23,259 bases of DNA, taken from contig JBKEDE010000001.1 of assembly GCA_047975265.1 (NCBI GenBank), forward strand, positions 1 to 23,259, read 5' to 3'. The notes below the pieces were generated by a model, which had not been told where the DNA came from, made no database searches, and saw only the letters and a list, made by a program, of their open reading frames with translations. Made by a program: the position numbers and the translations under genes. This stretch comes from UJ101 sp047975265. Its GTDB lineage: Bacteria > Bacteroidota > Bacteroidia > Flavobacteriales > UJ101. The stretch's first letter is position 1. Every line of letters begins with the position of its first letter. Positions 16,754 through 23,259 of the stretch are shown one piece after another.

Positions 16754-17885
16754 ATTTATCCCATATATGGACGTTCTTCTGTTTGCAGGTTACGGAAAAA
16801 TCATCGGCACTGTTGGAATAATGGATACGGACTTCCGCATCGAACAGATGCGATGCAAATCGGGCATAAATGCCTGTGGGTATCCAGCGTTCGCCGAGGT
16901 TAAAATCCAGTTCTTCAAATTCGATACGTCTCGGTCGGGCTTCCTCTAATACGGTAAGGCTTTCTTTGGCTTGGGTGTCATCGGGATTGTTTTCGAGGTA
17001 ATCCTTGACGGCTTGGGCTTTTTCTACCACGTTGCCTGCAATCCAGCGTTCGGCTATTTCATATTCCTTTTGTAATGGATTGTAGTAAATACGACCGTGT
17101 AAGGCTTCTTTCAACGTATCGGTAGGTATACCACTGATTTCGGACATATAGTCCAAATCCACCTTTCCGAATTTGTTCAGCGAGGCAGCTAAGGCTTCTT
17201 CCGGATTATCGGTAGCTATATCAAGGGTCGAAAAACTTACGGGATGCTTGAAAATATCCGCTTTGTGTACCACTCCTCCAATGACACGCTCCAAATAGGG
17301 CATTTCCTTTCCGGCACTATCAGTTTTGATGAGTTTGATATTTTCTGCACTATTGAGGTTGCCATACCGTTTTACAAAAGCATCATAAAGCCGATTGAGG
17401 GTTTCCCTTTCTTGATGATGCTCCGTTTGAAGCTCAGCTTCTGTAAGGTAAAGTTGTTGGTAAACATCCCGAACCCCAATGTAGGCTTCTGCTCTTACCC
17501 GCTGAGTGGAAGACAATTGCAAAGGATGAAAAACCGCATAACCATTAGATGTGTTGACCTCTTGTAGATGTCCGACCCAACCGTTATCGACCACCAAACA
17601 ATCATCACGGTGGAACGATTTCAGTTCACCTGAATACGGAGCTGGTTCGGGAATGGTTGACTGAATAGTTTGGTTATTTCCTTGGTTATTGGAAAACAAA
17701 TCGCCAATAACTTCTTGTTTTTTACCGTTGGTGGTTGCATTTCTGCTTACGCCGTTTTCATTGAAATTAACCGAACCGAACAGGTTCGTTTGGCGGCCTG
17801 CACCATTTTTTCTTCTTTTAGTGTTTTTGATTTTGGTGGCTTTCTTGGGTAGAGCAACAACCAATGCTGGCTCATTTTCAAACAA
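16635..17885 (-). pseudogene. SNF2-type methylase-helicase, 5'-truncated N-terminal fragment (part 1)
   Basis: 416 residues from a nominal TTG; the frame is open from 17969, just after a TGA. It covers the linker between the family's N-terminal methylase domain and the helicase motor: KSFHRDDCLVVDNGWVGHLQEV, VRDVYQQLYLTEAELQ, AERWIAGNVVEKAQAVKDYL, and FNLGERWIPTGIYARFAS. The N-terminal DNA methylase domain, usually several hundred residues, is absent, and upstream DNA turns abruptly into AT-rich non-coding sequence. At its 3' end it follows the family to LVNTTPDISKTVQVDG and then shifts out of frame at about 16650-16665. A few residues of the usual sequence also seem to be missing there. Confidence 0.82.
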
Positions 17886-17969
17886 ATCAAAAATGCTAAG
17901 TTGTATGGGTTCTTTTGGCGTTTTATTGTCAATTACTGGGTTAATGATAGTTTCGGGTCCAATATTTAA

Positions 17970-18116
17970 TCATTACCTTTTTATTTTCAAATCCTGTAAC
18001 CTCTTTATTTTCAGAGTTTTATTTTTAAACACGAATTACTATAAGTAATACAGGCTTAAACGCTAAATCGAAGTTTTTACTTTTTTTAGTTGTTACTGAT
18101 ATGTACACGTAACCTG
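17970..18116. other. AT-rich junction between the element remnant and uvrB
   Basis: No reading frame or terminator with a T-run in the uvrB direction is visible. GTTAC (18092-18096) and GTAAC (18109-18113) could pair as a weak 5-bp stem. This 147-bp stretch separates the truncated helicase from the chromosome-like uvrB and so contains, or lies next to, the deletion or insertion breakpoint. Confidence 0.45.
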
Positions 18117-20114
18117 TTAAACTATTTTTAATTTCTCTTTAAGATATTTTATTTCATCTCGAATAGAAGCAGCTAAGATAAACTCTAAATTTTTGGCTGC
18201 TTTTTCCATTTCTTTTCGTTTGGTTTTTATTTTTTGTTCTATTTGATATTTTGAGAGGTATTCTTCTTTATTTTCAGCTGCTTTTATAATTTCTGGTGTA
18301 AAATCTTTTTTCTGGTAAGGATTACGAACTAAATCATGATCTAATGATTTTTTCAATGCTTTGGGTTTTATATTGTGCATCGTGTTGTAGGCAATTTGTT
18401 TTTCTCTTCGTCGGTTGGTTTCATCTATTGTGATTTTCATGCTATTGGTTATTTTATCAGCATACATAATGGCCATTCCATTCAAATTTCGGGCAGCACG
18501 CCCTACAGTTTGTGTTAAAGATCTGTGAGAACGCAAAAAGCCTTCTTTATCGGCATCCATAATGGCAACTAACGAAACTTCGGGTAAATCCAATCCTTCT
18601 CGCAACAAATTGACACCGACCAAAACATCAAAACGACCGATACGTAAATCTTGCATAATTTCTACTCGTTCTAAAGTATCCACATCCGAATGAATATATC
18701 GAGTACGAATTTGAAGTTTTGTAAAATATTTAGTTACTTCTTCTGCCATTCGTTTGGTTAAAGTGGTAACTAAGATACGCTCATCTTTTTCTACCCGTTT
18801 TTGAATCTCTTCAATTAAATCATCAATCTGATTTTCTGTAGGTCGGACTTCTATAATAGGGTCTAACAATCCGGTAGGACGAATAACTTGTTCTGTAAAA
18901 ACACCTTCGGTTTTTTCCAGTTCATAATCTGCCGGAGTAGCACTAATGTAAAGAACCTGATTTTGTAACCGGGTAAATTCTTCAAATTTCAAAGGTCTGT
19001 TATCCATAGCCGAAGGCAAGCGGAAGCCGTATTCAACTAAATTTTGTTTTCGAGAATGGTCTCCTCCATACATAGCATGTACCTGAGGAACAGTAACATG
19101 ACTCTCGTCAATAACCATTAAGTAATCTTTTGGAAAATAATCCAATAAACAAAAGGGACGGGTTCCCGGATTTCGTCCGTCTAAATAGCGAGAATAATTT
19201 TCAATTCCTGAGCAATAGCCCAATTCTCGAATCATTTCCAAGTCAAATTCAGTTCGTTCTAAAATGCGTTTGGCTTCTAAATTTTTTCCCTGTTCTTTAA
19301 AAAAATTAACTTGCTTTACTAAATCATCTTGAATATTTTTTATAGCGTTTTGTAAAACGTCTTGTGATGTAACAAACAAATTGGCAGGATAAATATTTAT
19401 TTCGGCATAATCTTCCAAAACAGCTCCTGATGAAACATCGAATGTTTCAATCTGCTCTATTTCATTATCAAAAAAATGAATCCGTATGGCATAATCTGTA
19501 TAAGCGGGAAAAATATCCACCACATCTCCGCGTACGCGAAAATTTCCTCTTAAAAAGTCAGCGTCAGATCTTGAATACAAACTTGTTACCAATTGATTTA
19601 ACAGTTTATTACGAGTGATAATTTGCCCTTCTTCAATTTTAATGACATTTTTATGAAATTCAACAGGATTACCAATTCCGTACAAGCATGAAACAGAAGC
19701 AACAACCAAGACATCCCGTCGTCCTGAGAGTAGGGAAGAGGTGGCACTTAAACGTAATTTTTCTATTTCATCATTGATGGATAAATCTTTTTCAATATAC
19801 GTGTTGGAATGAGCGATATAAGCTTCAGGTTGATAATAATCATAATATGAAACAAAGTATTCTACTGCATTTTCAGGAAAAAAATTTTTAAACTCATTGT
19901 ATAATTGAGCAGCCAATGTTTTATTATGAGCTAAGACCAATGTAGGGCGTTGCACTTTTTGAATAACATTGGCAACCGTAAAAGTTTTACCTGAACCTGT
20001 TACCCCCAATAAAACTTGATCTCGGTCGCCGTTTTCTATTCCTTCAACTAGTTGTTCAATAGCTTCCGGTTGGTCTCCTGTTGGTTGAAATTCAGCGTGA
20101 AGTTTAAAATTCAT
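18117..20114 (-). CDS. uvrB: Excinuclease ABC subunit B (UvrB)
   Basis: UvrB is the damage-verifying helicase of nucleotide excision repair; it is loaded by UvrA and then recruits UvrC. The 665-residue product has the normal length. Walker A is GVTGSGKT at residues 37-44. The damage-probing beta hairpin region is YYDYYQPEAYIAHSNTYIEKD (about 91-111), the Walker B-type motif is VIDESHVTVPQ, motif VI is QTVGRAARN, and the C-terminal UVR domain that binds UvrC is IEQKIKTKRKEMEKAAKNLEF. The start MNFKLHAEFQPTGDQPEAI is the usual one. It is a core chromosomal gene, intact, with lower GC than the neighbouring element remnant, and marks the return to ordinary chromosome. Confidence 0.98.
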   Translation of the reverse strand: MNFKLHAEFQPTGDQPEAIEQLVEGIENGDRDQVLLGVTGSGKTFTVANVIQKVQRPTLVLAHNKTLAAQLYNEFKNFFPENAVEYFVSYYDYYQPEAYIAHSNTYIEKDLSINDEIEKLRLSATSSLLSGRRDVLVVASVSCLYGIGNPVEFHKNVIKIEEGQIITRNKLLNQLVTSLYSRSDADFLRGNFRVRGDVVDIFPAYTDYAIRIHFFDNEIEQIETFDVSSGAVLEDYAEINIYPANLFVTSQDVLQNAIKNIQDDLVKQVNFFKEQGKNLEAKRILERTEFDLEMIRELGYCSGIENYSRYLDGRNPGTRPFCLLDYFPKDYLMVIDESHVTVPQVHAMYGGDHSRKQNLVEYGFRLPSAMDNRPLKFEEFTRLQNQVLYISATPADYELEKTEGVFTEQVIRPTGLLDPIIEVRPTENQIDDLIEEIQKRVEKDERILVTTLTKRMAEEVTKYFTKLQIRTRYIHSDVDTLERVEIMQDLRIGRFDVLVGVNLLREGLDLPEVSLVAIMDADKEGFLRSHRSLTQTVGRAARNLNGMAIMYADKITNSMKITIDETNRRREKQIAYNTMHNIKPKALKKSLDHDLVRNPYQKKDFTPEIIKAAENKEEYLSKYQIEQKIKTKRKEMEKAAKNLEFILAASIRDEIKYLKEKLKIV

Positions 20115-20144
20115 CTAACTTTAAATAGGGGGTTATAGCAATAT

Positions 20145-20152
20145 CAAATTTA
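20145..20152 (-). promoter_or_regulatory. TAnnTTTG promoter element for uvrB
   Basis: On the minus strand TAAATTTG matches the Bacteroidota -7 consensus exactly and lies 30 nt upstream of the uvrB ATG, a normal leader length. No clear -33 TTTG and no SOS box that I can recognise are present. Confidence 0.55.
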
Positions 20153-20631
20153 GCTTTTTTATTTTGAACTCATTTAAACTTTTTCAATTAAAACGAGCTG
20201 CTTAAAATTAGTAATTTGGTATTGAGAACCTATAAATTATGATTTAACGAACTGAAAATACACCAATGTATAATAAAAAATTAGCAGAAAAGGATCTTGT
20301 ACCCTTTATTTCCAAAAATAAAAGAAGTCATTTAATGTGTCTATTTACTCAAATTCCGCATCCTCAGAGGTTTTTACGCAAGCACTAAGTACAGGAGAAA
20401 CAAGCTGAGAGGGGTGGTTCAGAAGAGGGTAGAGTAGGTTCGGAACCACCCGTAGGTAGTTGTGTAAGTACCTCAAGACACTTAAAGAAGCGGTTGGATG
20501 GTCTGATAAAGTACCTGTAAGCACTTTGTAAGGCGTTTTTAGGAGAAGATATAGTCTTTTGGCTTCTTGGCTAAATCCGTTTTTTACGTGTCTTACTAAA
20601 AGTTTCCATGAATTCTTTTCGTTTTGAGATT
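20153..20631. other. Intergenic region with a higher-GC, palindrome-containing block
   Basis: The part next to uvrB (20153-20340) is AT-rich and shows nothing. From about 20345 to 20600 the composition becomes richer in GC. This block has an inverted repeat GGGTGGTTC / GAACCACCC (20412-20420 and 20443-20451) and a second near-palindrome AAAGT...ACTTT at about 20508-20527. On the minus strand a frame is open for 97 codons from 20638 down to TAA 20345-20347, without ATG, overlapping the end of the neighbouring helicase gene. It could be a structured RNA, a repeated element or a gene remnant. I do not recognise it. Confidence 0.5.
20412..20451. repeat. 9-bp inverted repeat with 22-nt loop
   Basis: GGGTGGTTC at 20412-20420 pairs with GAACCACCC at 20443-20451. 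There is no T-run after either arm, so it is not an obvious intrinsic terminator. It lies in the GC-richer block between uvrB and the DEAD/DEAH helicase gene. Confidence 0.6.
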
Positions 20632-22137
20632 TTATTCTTCAAAATTATGCTGTCGTAAAAGAGTACGTAGTTTCTTTTTATAATCTTCTTCCAACCATTC
20701 TAAAAAATTGTTAGTGCTTTTACTTATACAATAAGAATATTGCTTAATTCGGTCTTTGATGTCGTCATCCAGTAGTTTTGCCAAATGCAAAGCGTCGTAC
20801 ATATCTTCACTGTTTTCTATACAAATTTTGGCGTGCTGTTCTAATGATTGTTTTAAAACCAAATTAGATTTTAAGTATTTTGAAGCAATTTCTTTATAAA
20901 CTGACCGTATATCAAAAGTTATATTCTCGGAATTTTTAAATTTTTTGCGTATTTCATCCGGCATCTGATATCTAAATTGAAGTTCTATGGCATCATCGCT
21001 AATTAAATTTTCTAAAAAGTAATTGGGTGATTTAAAAATTTTATACCAATTAACCGGAGAACTCCATAATCCAAATCGTGCAACATTATTTCCTAAATCG
21101 ATAACATTAAATTCTTTTTTATTTTTTGTAATTCGGGAACCTCGTCCAATCATCTGAAAATAAAGGGTTAATGATTTTGTTGCTCTGTTAATAATAATGG
21201 TTTCAACACTTGGTTCATCAAAACCGGTTGTTAAAATACTTACCGAAGTCAGAATAGCATGGGGTGTCTTTTTAAACCAAGTTAATATTTCTTTACGCTC
21301 TTGTGAGGTGTTTGTATTATCCAAGTGCCGTATATCATAACCGGCATCTTTAAAAGTATGATATACATAAATAGAGGTATTGATTCCATTATTAAAAATC
21401 AATGTTTTTTTGCCTTTTGATTTAGTTTCATAAGTATACAGTAGTTTTTCCTGCATAGCATGGTCTGTATATAAAGCTTCGGAAGATTTAACGGTATAAT
21501 CACCGTTAATTCCAACCTGAAGAGAACCCAATCCTACATTGTAAGAATAGGTATTGGCTTTTGCTAAGAATTTTTTATCAATCAATGATGCGATGTCTTC
21601 TCCTACAATTAATTCCTTGTAATTTTCATTCATGGGGAGCTTGATGTTGGAACTAAGAGGTGTAGCCGTAACACCCAGAATAAAACATTCTTCAAAATAT
21701 TTAAAAAGTTTGGTAAAAGAATTATAATGAGCTTCATCAATGATAACCAACCCGATATTTTTCAAATCCAGCATATCATCATTTAACCGATTGTTTAATG
21801 TTTCTACCATAGCTACAAAACAGTTATAATGGTTTTGATCTTCCAGTTTTTTTACATCGCTGTTAATAATTTTATTGGTTACTTGAAACTCTGATAACAT
21901 TTTTGAAGTTTGCCCACACAATTCGATTCGATGGGTTAAAATCAATACTTTTTTAGCATTTTTTTGTAAATACTGCCTGACAATTTCTGAAAAAATAACT
22001 GTTTTTCCTCCTCCTGTGGGCAATTGAAATAACAAATTGTAACGTTCTCTATACTGGTCTAAACGTTCAAAAATTTCCTCAATGGCTTTTTTCTGATAAT
22101 CGTATAATTTCTTTTTTGTTGTAATAACGAATGACAA
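20632..22137 (-). CDS. DEAD/DEAH-box helicase (superfamily 2, SSL2/RecG-like stand-alone)
   Basis: This 501-residue ATP-dependent nucleic-acid helicase or translocase has Walker A PTGGGKT (residues 40-46), THR as motif Ia, the DEAH box at 134-137 (VIIDEAHYNS), motif III-like GVTATP, and motif VI QMIGRGSR. The C-terminal third (from about 390) is helical with no domain I recognise. The order fits the SSL2-like group related to the helicase parts of type I/III restriction enzymes, but there is no partner nuclease or methylase nearby, so it looks like a housekeeping Flavobacteria gene. No in-frame ATG lies near the N-terminus: TTG 22137-22135 is the best start. It lies 7 bp after the DUF3820 gene in the same direction, suggesting an operon. 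Confidence 0.88.
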   Translation of the reverse strand: MSFVITTKKKLYDYQKKAIEEIFERLDQYRERYNLLFQLPTGGGKTVIFSEIVRQYLQKNAKKVLILTHRIELCGQTSKMLSEFQVTNKIINSDVKKLEDQNHYNCFVAMVETLNNRLNDDMLDLKNIGLVIIDEAHYNSFTKLFKYFEECFILGVTATPLSSNIKLPMNENYKELIVGEDIASLIDKKFLAKANTYSYNVGLGSLQVGINGDYTVKSSEALYTDHAMQEKLLYTYETKSKGKKTLIFNNGINTSIYVYHTFKDAGYDIRHLDNTNTSQERKEILTWFKKTPHAILTSVSILTTGFDEPSVETIIINRATKSLTLYFQMIGRGSRITKNKKEFNVIDLGNNVARFGLWSSPVNWYKIFKSPNYFLENLISDDAIELQFRYQMPDEIRKKFKNSENITFDIRSVYKEIASKYLKSNLVLKQSLEQHAKICIENSEDMYDALHLAKLLDDDIKDRIKQYSYCISKSTNNFLEWLEEDYKKKLRTLLRQHNFEE

Positions 22138-22144
22138 TGCTTCT

Positions 22145-22375
22145 CTATTTTTTTAATTTTCTAATCGGATTTAATATAGCTTCTAAACCATTAAGTTTAA
22201 TTTCGTACATAGTCCCCATTAAATCACCTAACTTGCCTTTGGGAAACCCTTTAGAATGATACCAAATTAAATAACGCTCCGGTAAATCACAGATTAAAAG
22301 ACCTTTGTATTTTCCGAAAGGCATTTTATATGTTACCAATTCTTTCAAATATTCTGAATGATTTAATTGATGCAT
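22145..22375 (-). CDS. DUF3820 family protein
   Basis: This 76-residue protein contains the DUF3820 hallmark MPFGKYKGLLICDLPERYLIWYHSKGFPKGKLG at about residues 18-50, a small fold seen both alone and attached to exonucleases. Its function is not established. The frame opens upstream at a start 30 codons earlier (22465), but that would overlap the promoter and gives an unlikely Phe-rich leader; the ATG at 22375 is preceded by an exact promoter element. The helicase gene begins 7 bp after its stop. Confidence 0.82.
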   Translation of the reverse strand: MHQLNHSEYLKELVTYKMPFGKYKGLLICDLPERYLIWYHSKGFPKGKLGDLMGTMYEIKLNGLEAILNPIRKLKK

Positions 22376-22379
22376 CCTG

Positions 22380-22387
22380 CAAAAATA
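22380..22387 (-). promoter_or_regulatory. TAnnTTTG promoter element for the DUF3820-helicase pair
   Basis: On the minus strand TATTTTTG matches the consensus exactly and ends 4 nt before the ATG at 22375. As with the kinase gene at 917, the transcript would be leaderless or nearly so. Confidence 0.45.
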
Positions 22388-22434
22388 GTAATTTTCTATA
22401 TTTATAAAGAATCTTTTACCGTTTAAAAAAAGTA

Positions 22435-22442
22435 TATCTTTG
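22435..22442 (+). promoter_or_regulatory. TAnnTTTG promoter element for the 78-residue gene
   Basis: TATCTTTG matches the consensus exactly and gives a leader of about 16-20 nt before the ATG at 22465. It is divergent from the promoter at 22380-22387, with the two -7 elements about 48 bp apart. Confidence 0.6.
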
Positions 22443-22464
22443 CATGAACTAAAGAAAAAATACA

Positions 22465-22701
22465 ATGAGTTTACCTAAATTTTTATTGGCAGATCATTCT
22501 GCATTGAAAGAAGATATTTTTGTGTTGCATACGGATTATCCCCGATTTTTAGTCAATTTGGCAAATGATGAAGTAGAATGGTTTGACGAATTGGAAGGTG
22601 AAGAAGAAGATTTAACCCTAGAAATTTCGTCTTTATTAGATCAAGCAGGCGAATTTTATGAAAAAGAAATGGAAGCCTATGCTGATGATGAAAATTTTTA
22701 A
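22465..22701 (+). CDS. Small acidic protein of unknown function
   Basis: 78 residues, strongly acidic in the second half (VEWFDELEGEEEDLTLEI, then EKEMEAYADDENF). I recognise no named domain, but the composition, strong promoter and normal start suggest a real gene of the kind conserved in Flavobacteria. It has no signal peptide or membrane segment, so a cytoplasmic location is likely. It is followed by the small membrane protein gene 57 bp downstream in the same direction. Confidence 0.75.
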   Translation: MSLPKFLLADHSALKEDIFVLHTDYPRFLVNLANDEVEWFDELEGEEEDLTLEISSLLDQAGEFYEKEMEAYADDENF

Positions 22702-22758
22702 CAAAAGCCTTTTATAACGCAAAATTATTCAATATATTTGAAGTCTAAATAAAAAGAT

Positions 22759-22956
22759 ATGATGGAAAAATTTTTTGGATTTATGCTCTTTTTAACCATG
22801 GCAATGTGCGGTTTTTGGTTATTGACTTTTTTAGTTAGTTTTTTGCCTGCGTGGCTAACCGGTCAAATAGGAGAGCGTTTTAATAAATTAAACAAAGGAA
22901 AAAGAGCAAAAGCCTACCAAGAGCCTTTGGAAGTACTTTACAAAAAAGAAGATTAA
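22759..22956 (+). CDS. Small membrane protein of unknown function
   Basis: 65 residues with a hydrophobic N-terminal half (FFGFMLFLTMAMCGFWLLTF and LVSFLPAWL, one or two helices) and a basic cytoplasmic tail (ERFNKLNKGKRAKAYQE). Family not recognised. Two adjacent ATG codons at 22759 and 22762 could both start it. It is probably cotranscribed with the acidic protein gene and ends at the terminator at 22985. Confidence 0.68.
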   Translation: MMEKFFGFMLFLTMAMCGFWLLTFLVSFLPAWLTGQIGERFNKLNKGKRAKAYQEPLEVLYKKED

Positions 22957-22984
22957 GCGATTTTAATATAAGAAACAATTAAAG

Positions 22985-23011
22985 ATTCCGATGATTTTCA
23001 TTGGAATTTTT
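22985..23011 (+). terminator. Intrinsic terminator
   Basis: ATTCCGATG (22985-22993) and CATTGGAAT (22999-23007) form a 9-bp stem with one G-T pair and a 5-nt loop, followed by a run of T. It closes the two small genes and lies just before the left edge of the insertion sequence. Confidence 0.78.
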
Positions 23012-23074
23012 GGTATTGTTAATTTAGTATAGTTTTTATATATTTGGACAATTATTAACCTATTATTAATCAAT

Positions 23075-23259
23075 ATGAAAAATTGTCCAAAATGCAAAAG
23101 CCAGAATTTTCGTAAAGATGGTATGGTCAACCAAAGGCAAAGATATTTTTGCAAGGATTGCAGCCACCACTTTACAGTTGAGCAGGTTGGAAAACCGAAC
23201 AAACTTAAAAGGGATGCACTTATTCTGTATCTTGAGGGACTGGGATTTCGTTCTATAGG
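23075..23259 (+). mobile_element. IS1-like transposase, 5' part, cut by the window end
   Basis: The first 61 codons are visible. They show an N-terminal zinc ribbon with Cys4, Cys7, Cys26 and Cys29 (CPKC ... FCKDC), then HHFTVEQ and LILYLEGLGFRSIG, the start of a helix-turn-helix. This is the InsA-like N-terminus of Bacteroidota IS1-family transposases. The catalytic DDE part lies beyond the window. The left end of the element probably lies between the terminator at 23011 and the ATG, where the DNA is very AT-rich; I could not define the terminal repeat without the right end. Confidence 0.82.

Noticed and set aside
13869..17852. Several plus-strand reading frames of 60-149 codons opposite the helicase remnant
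   Set aside because: They are antisense shadows of the conserved helicase reading; none has a start region or a protein-like profile.
18092..18113. Terminator for uvrB
   Set aside because: The stem is only 5 bp, and on the minus strand it is followed by A-rich rather than T-rich sequence.
20632..22137. Helicase as part of a restriction or phage-defence system
   Set aside because: No nuclease, methylase or other defence partner lies next to it; neighbours are DUF3820, small conserved-type genes and uvrB.
22963..23202. 79-codon minus-strand frame at the right end
   Set aside because: It overlaps the terminator and the IS1-like transposase start on the other strand and has no family-like features.

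Overview
The window looks like part of a Bacteroidota chromosome, probably Flavobacteriia. The reasons are exact TAnnTTTG promoter elements, A-rich start regions without strong Shine-Dalgarno sites, a LytS/LytTR two-component pair, a Bacteroidota-type RND efflux operon, an RteC protein and a fragment of a large conjugative-element helicase. The genus cannot be settled by reading alone. There are no rRNA or tRNA genes and no CRISPR array that I can support.

Layout. (i) 1-900 has no convincing complete gene. It holds a 12-bp perfect inverted repeat around a body full of a degenerate ACGCTGA motif, followed by a long imperfect palindrome; together these resemble one integron-like cassette with an attC-like hairpin. 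(ii) 917-2793 is a histidine kinase / LytTR regulator pair overlapping by 4 bp, closed by a terminator shared with a convergent outer-membrane beta-barrel gene (2883-3455). (iii) 3748-9470 is a tripartite drug-efflux operon (periplasmic adaptor lipoprotein, inner-membrane RND pump, outer-membrane factor), followed by an NmrA-like gene. The pump gene is broken by an in-frame TAA at 7717-7719 inside its most conserved motif, and three further unusual residues follow within ten codons. (iv) 10.4-13.06 kb is AT-rich and decaying: an intact DUF2652 gene, a membrane gene with an in-frame stop followed by 83 more open codons, an intact SMR (EmrE-type) exporter and a wrecked pentapeptide-repeat gene. 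(v) 13.06-17.97 kb is a remnant of a Bacteroidota integrative conjugative element: an RteC gene with no ATG, converging on a higher-GC SNF2-type helicase gene that is frameshifted twice and cut off at its 5' end. (vi) From 18.1 kb the sequence is ordinary chromosome: uvrB, a stand-alone DEAD/DEAH helicase, a DUF3820 gene and two small Flavobacteria-type genes. The right edge cuts into an IS1-like transposase gene.

How the genes relate. The two-component pair may sense envelope conditions and is close enough to control the efflux operon, but nothing in the sequence proves this. The efflux operon, SMR exporter and pentapeptide-repeat remnant form a cluster of resistance-type functions next to the mobile-element remnant, and much of it is in decay. 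The best points for checking are the RND nonsense site, the 2-nt duplication in the helicase, the pentapeptide/RteC junction and the cassette-like structure at the left end.
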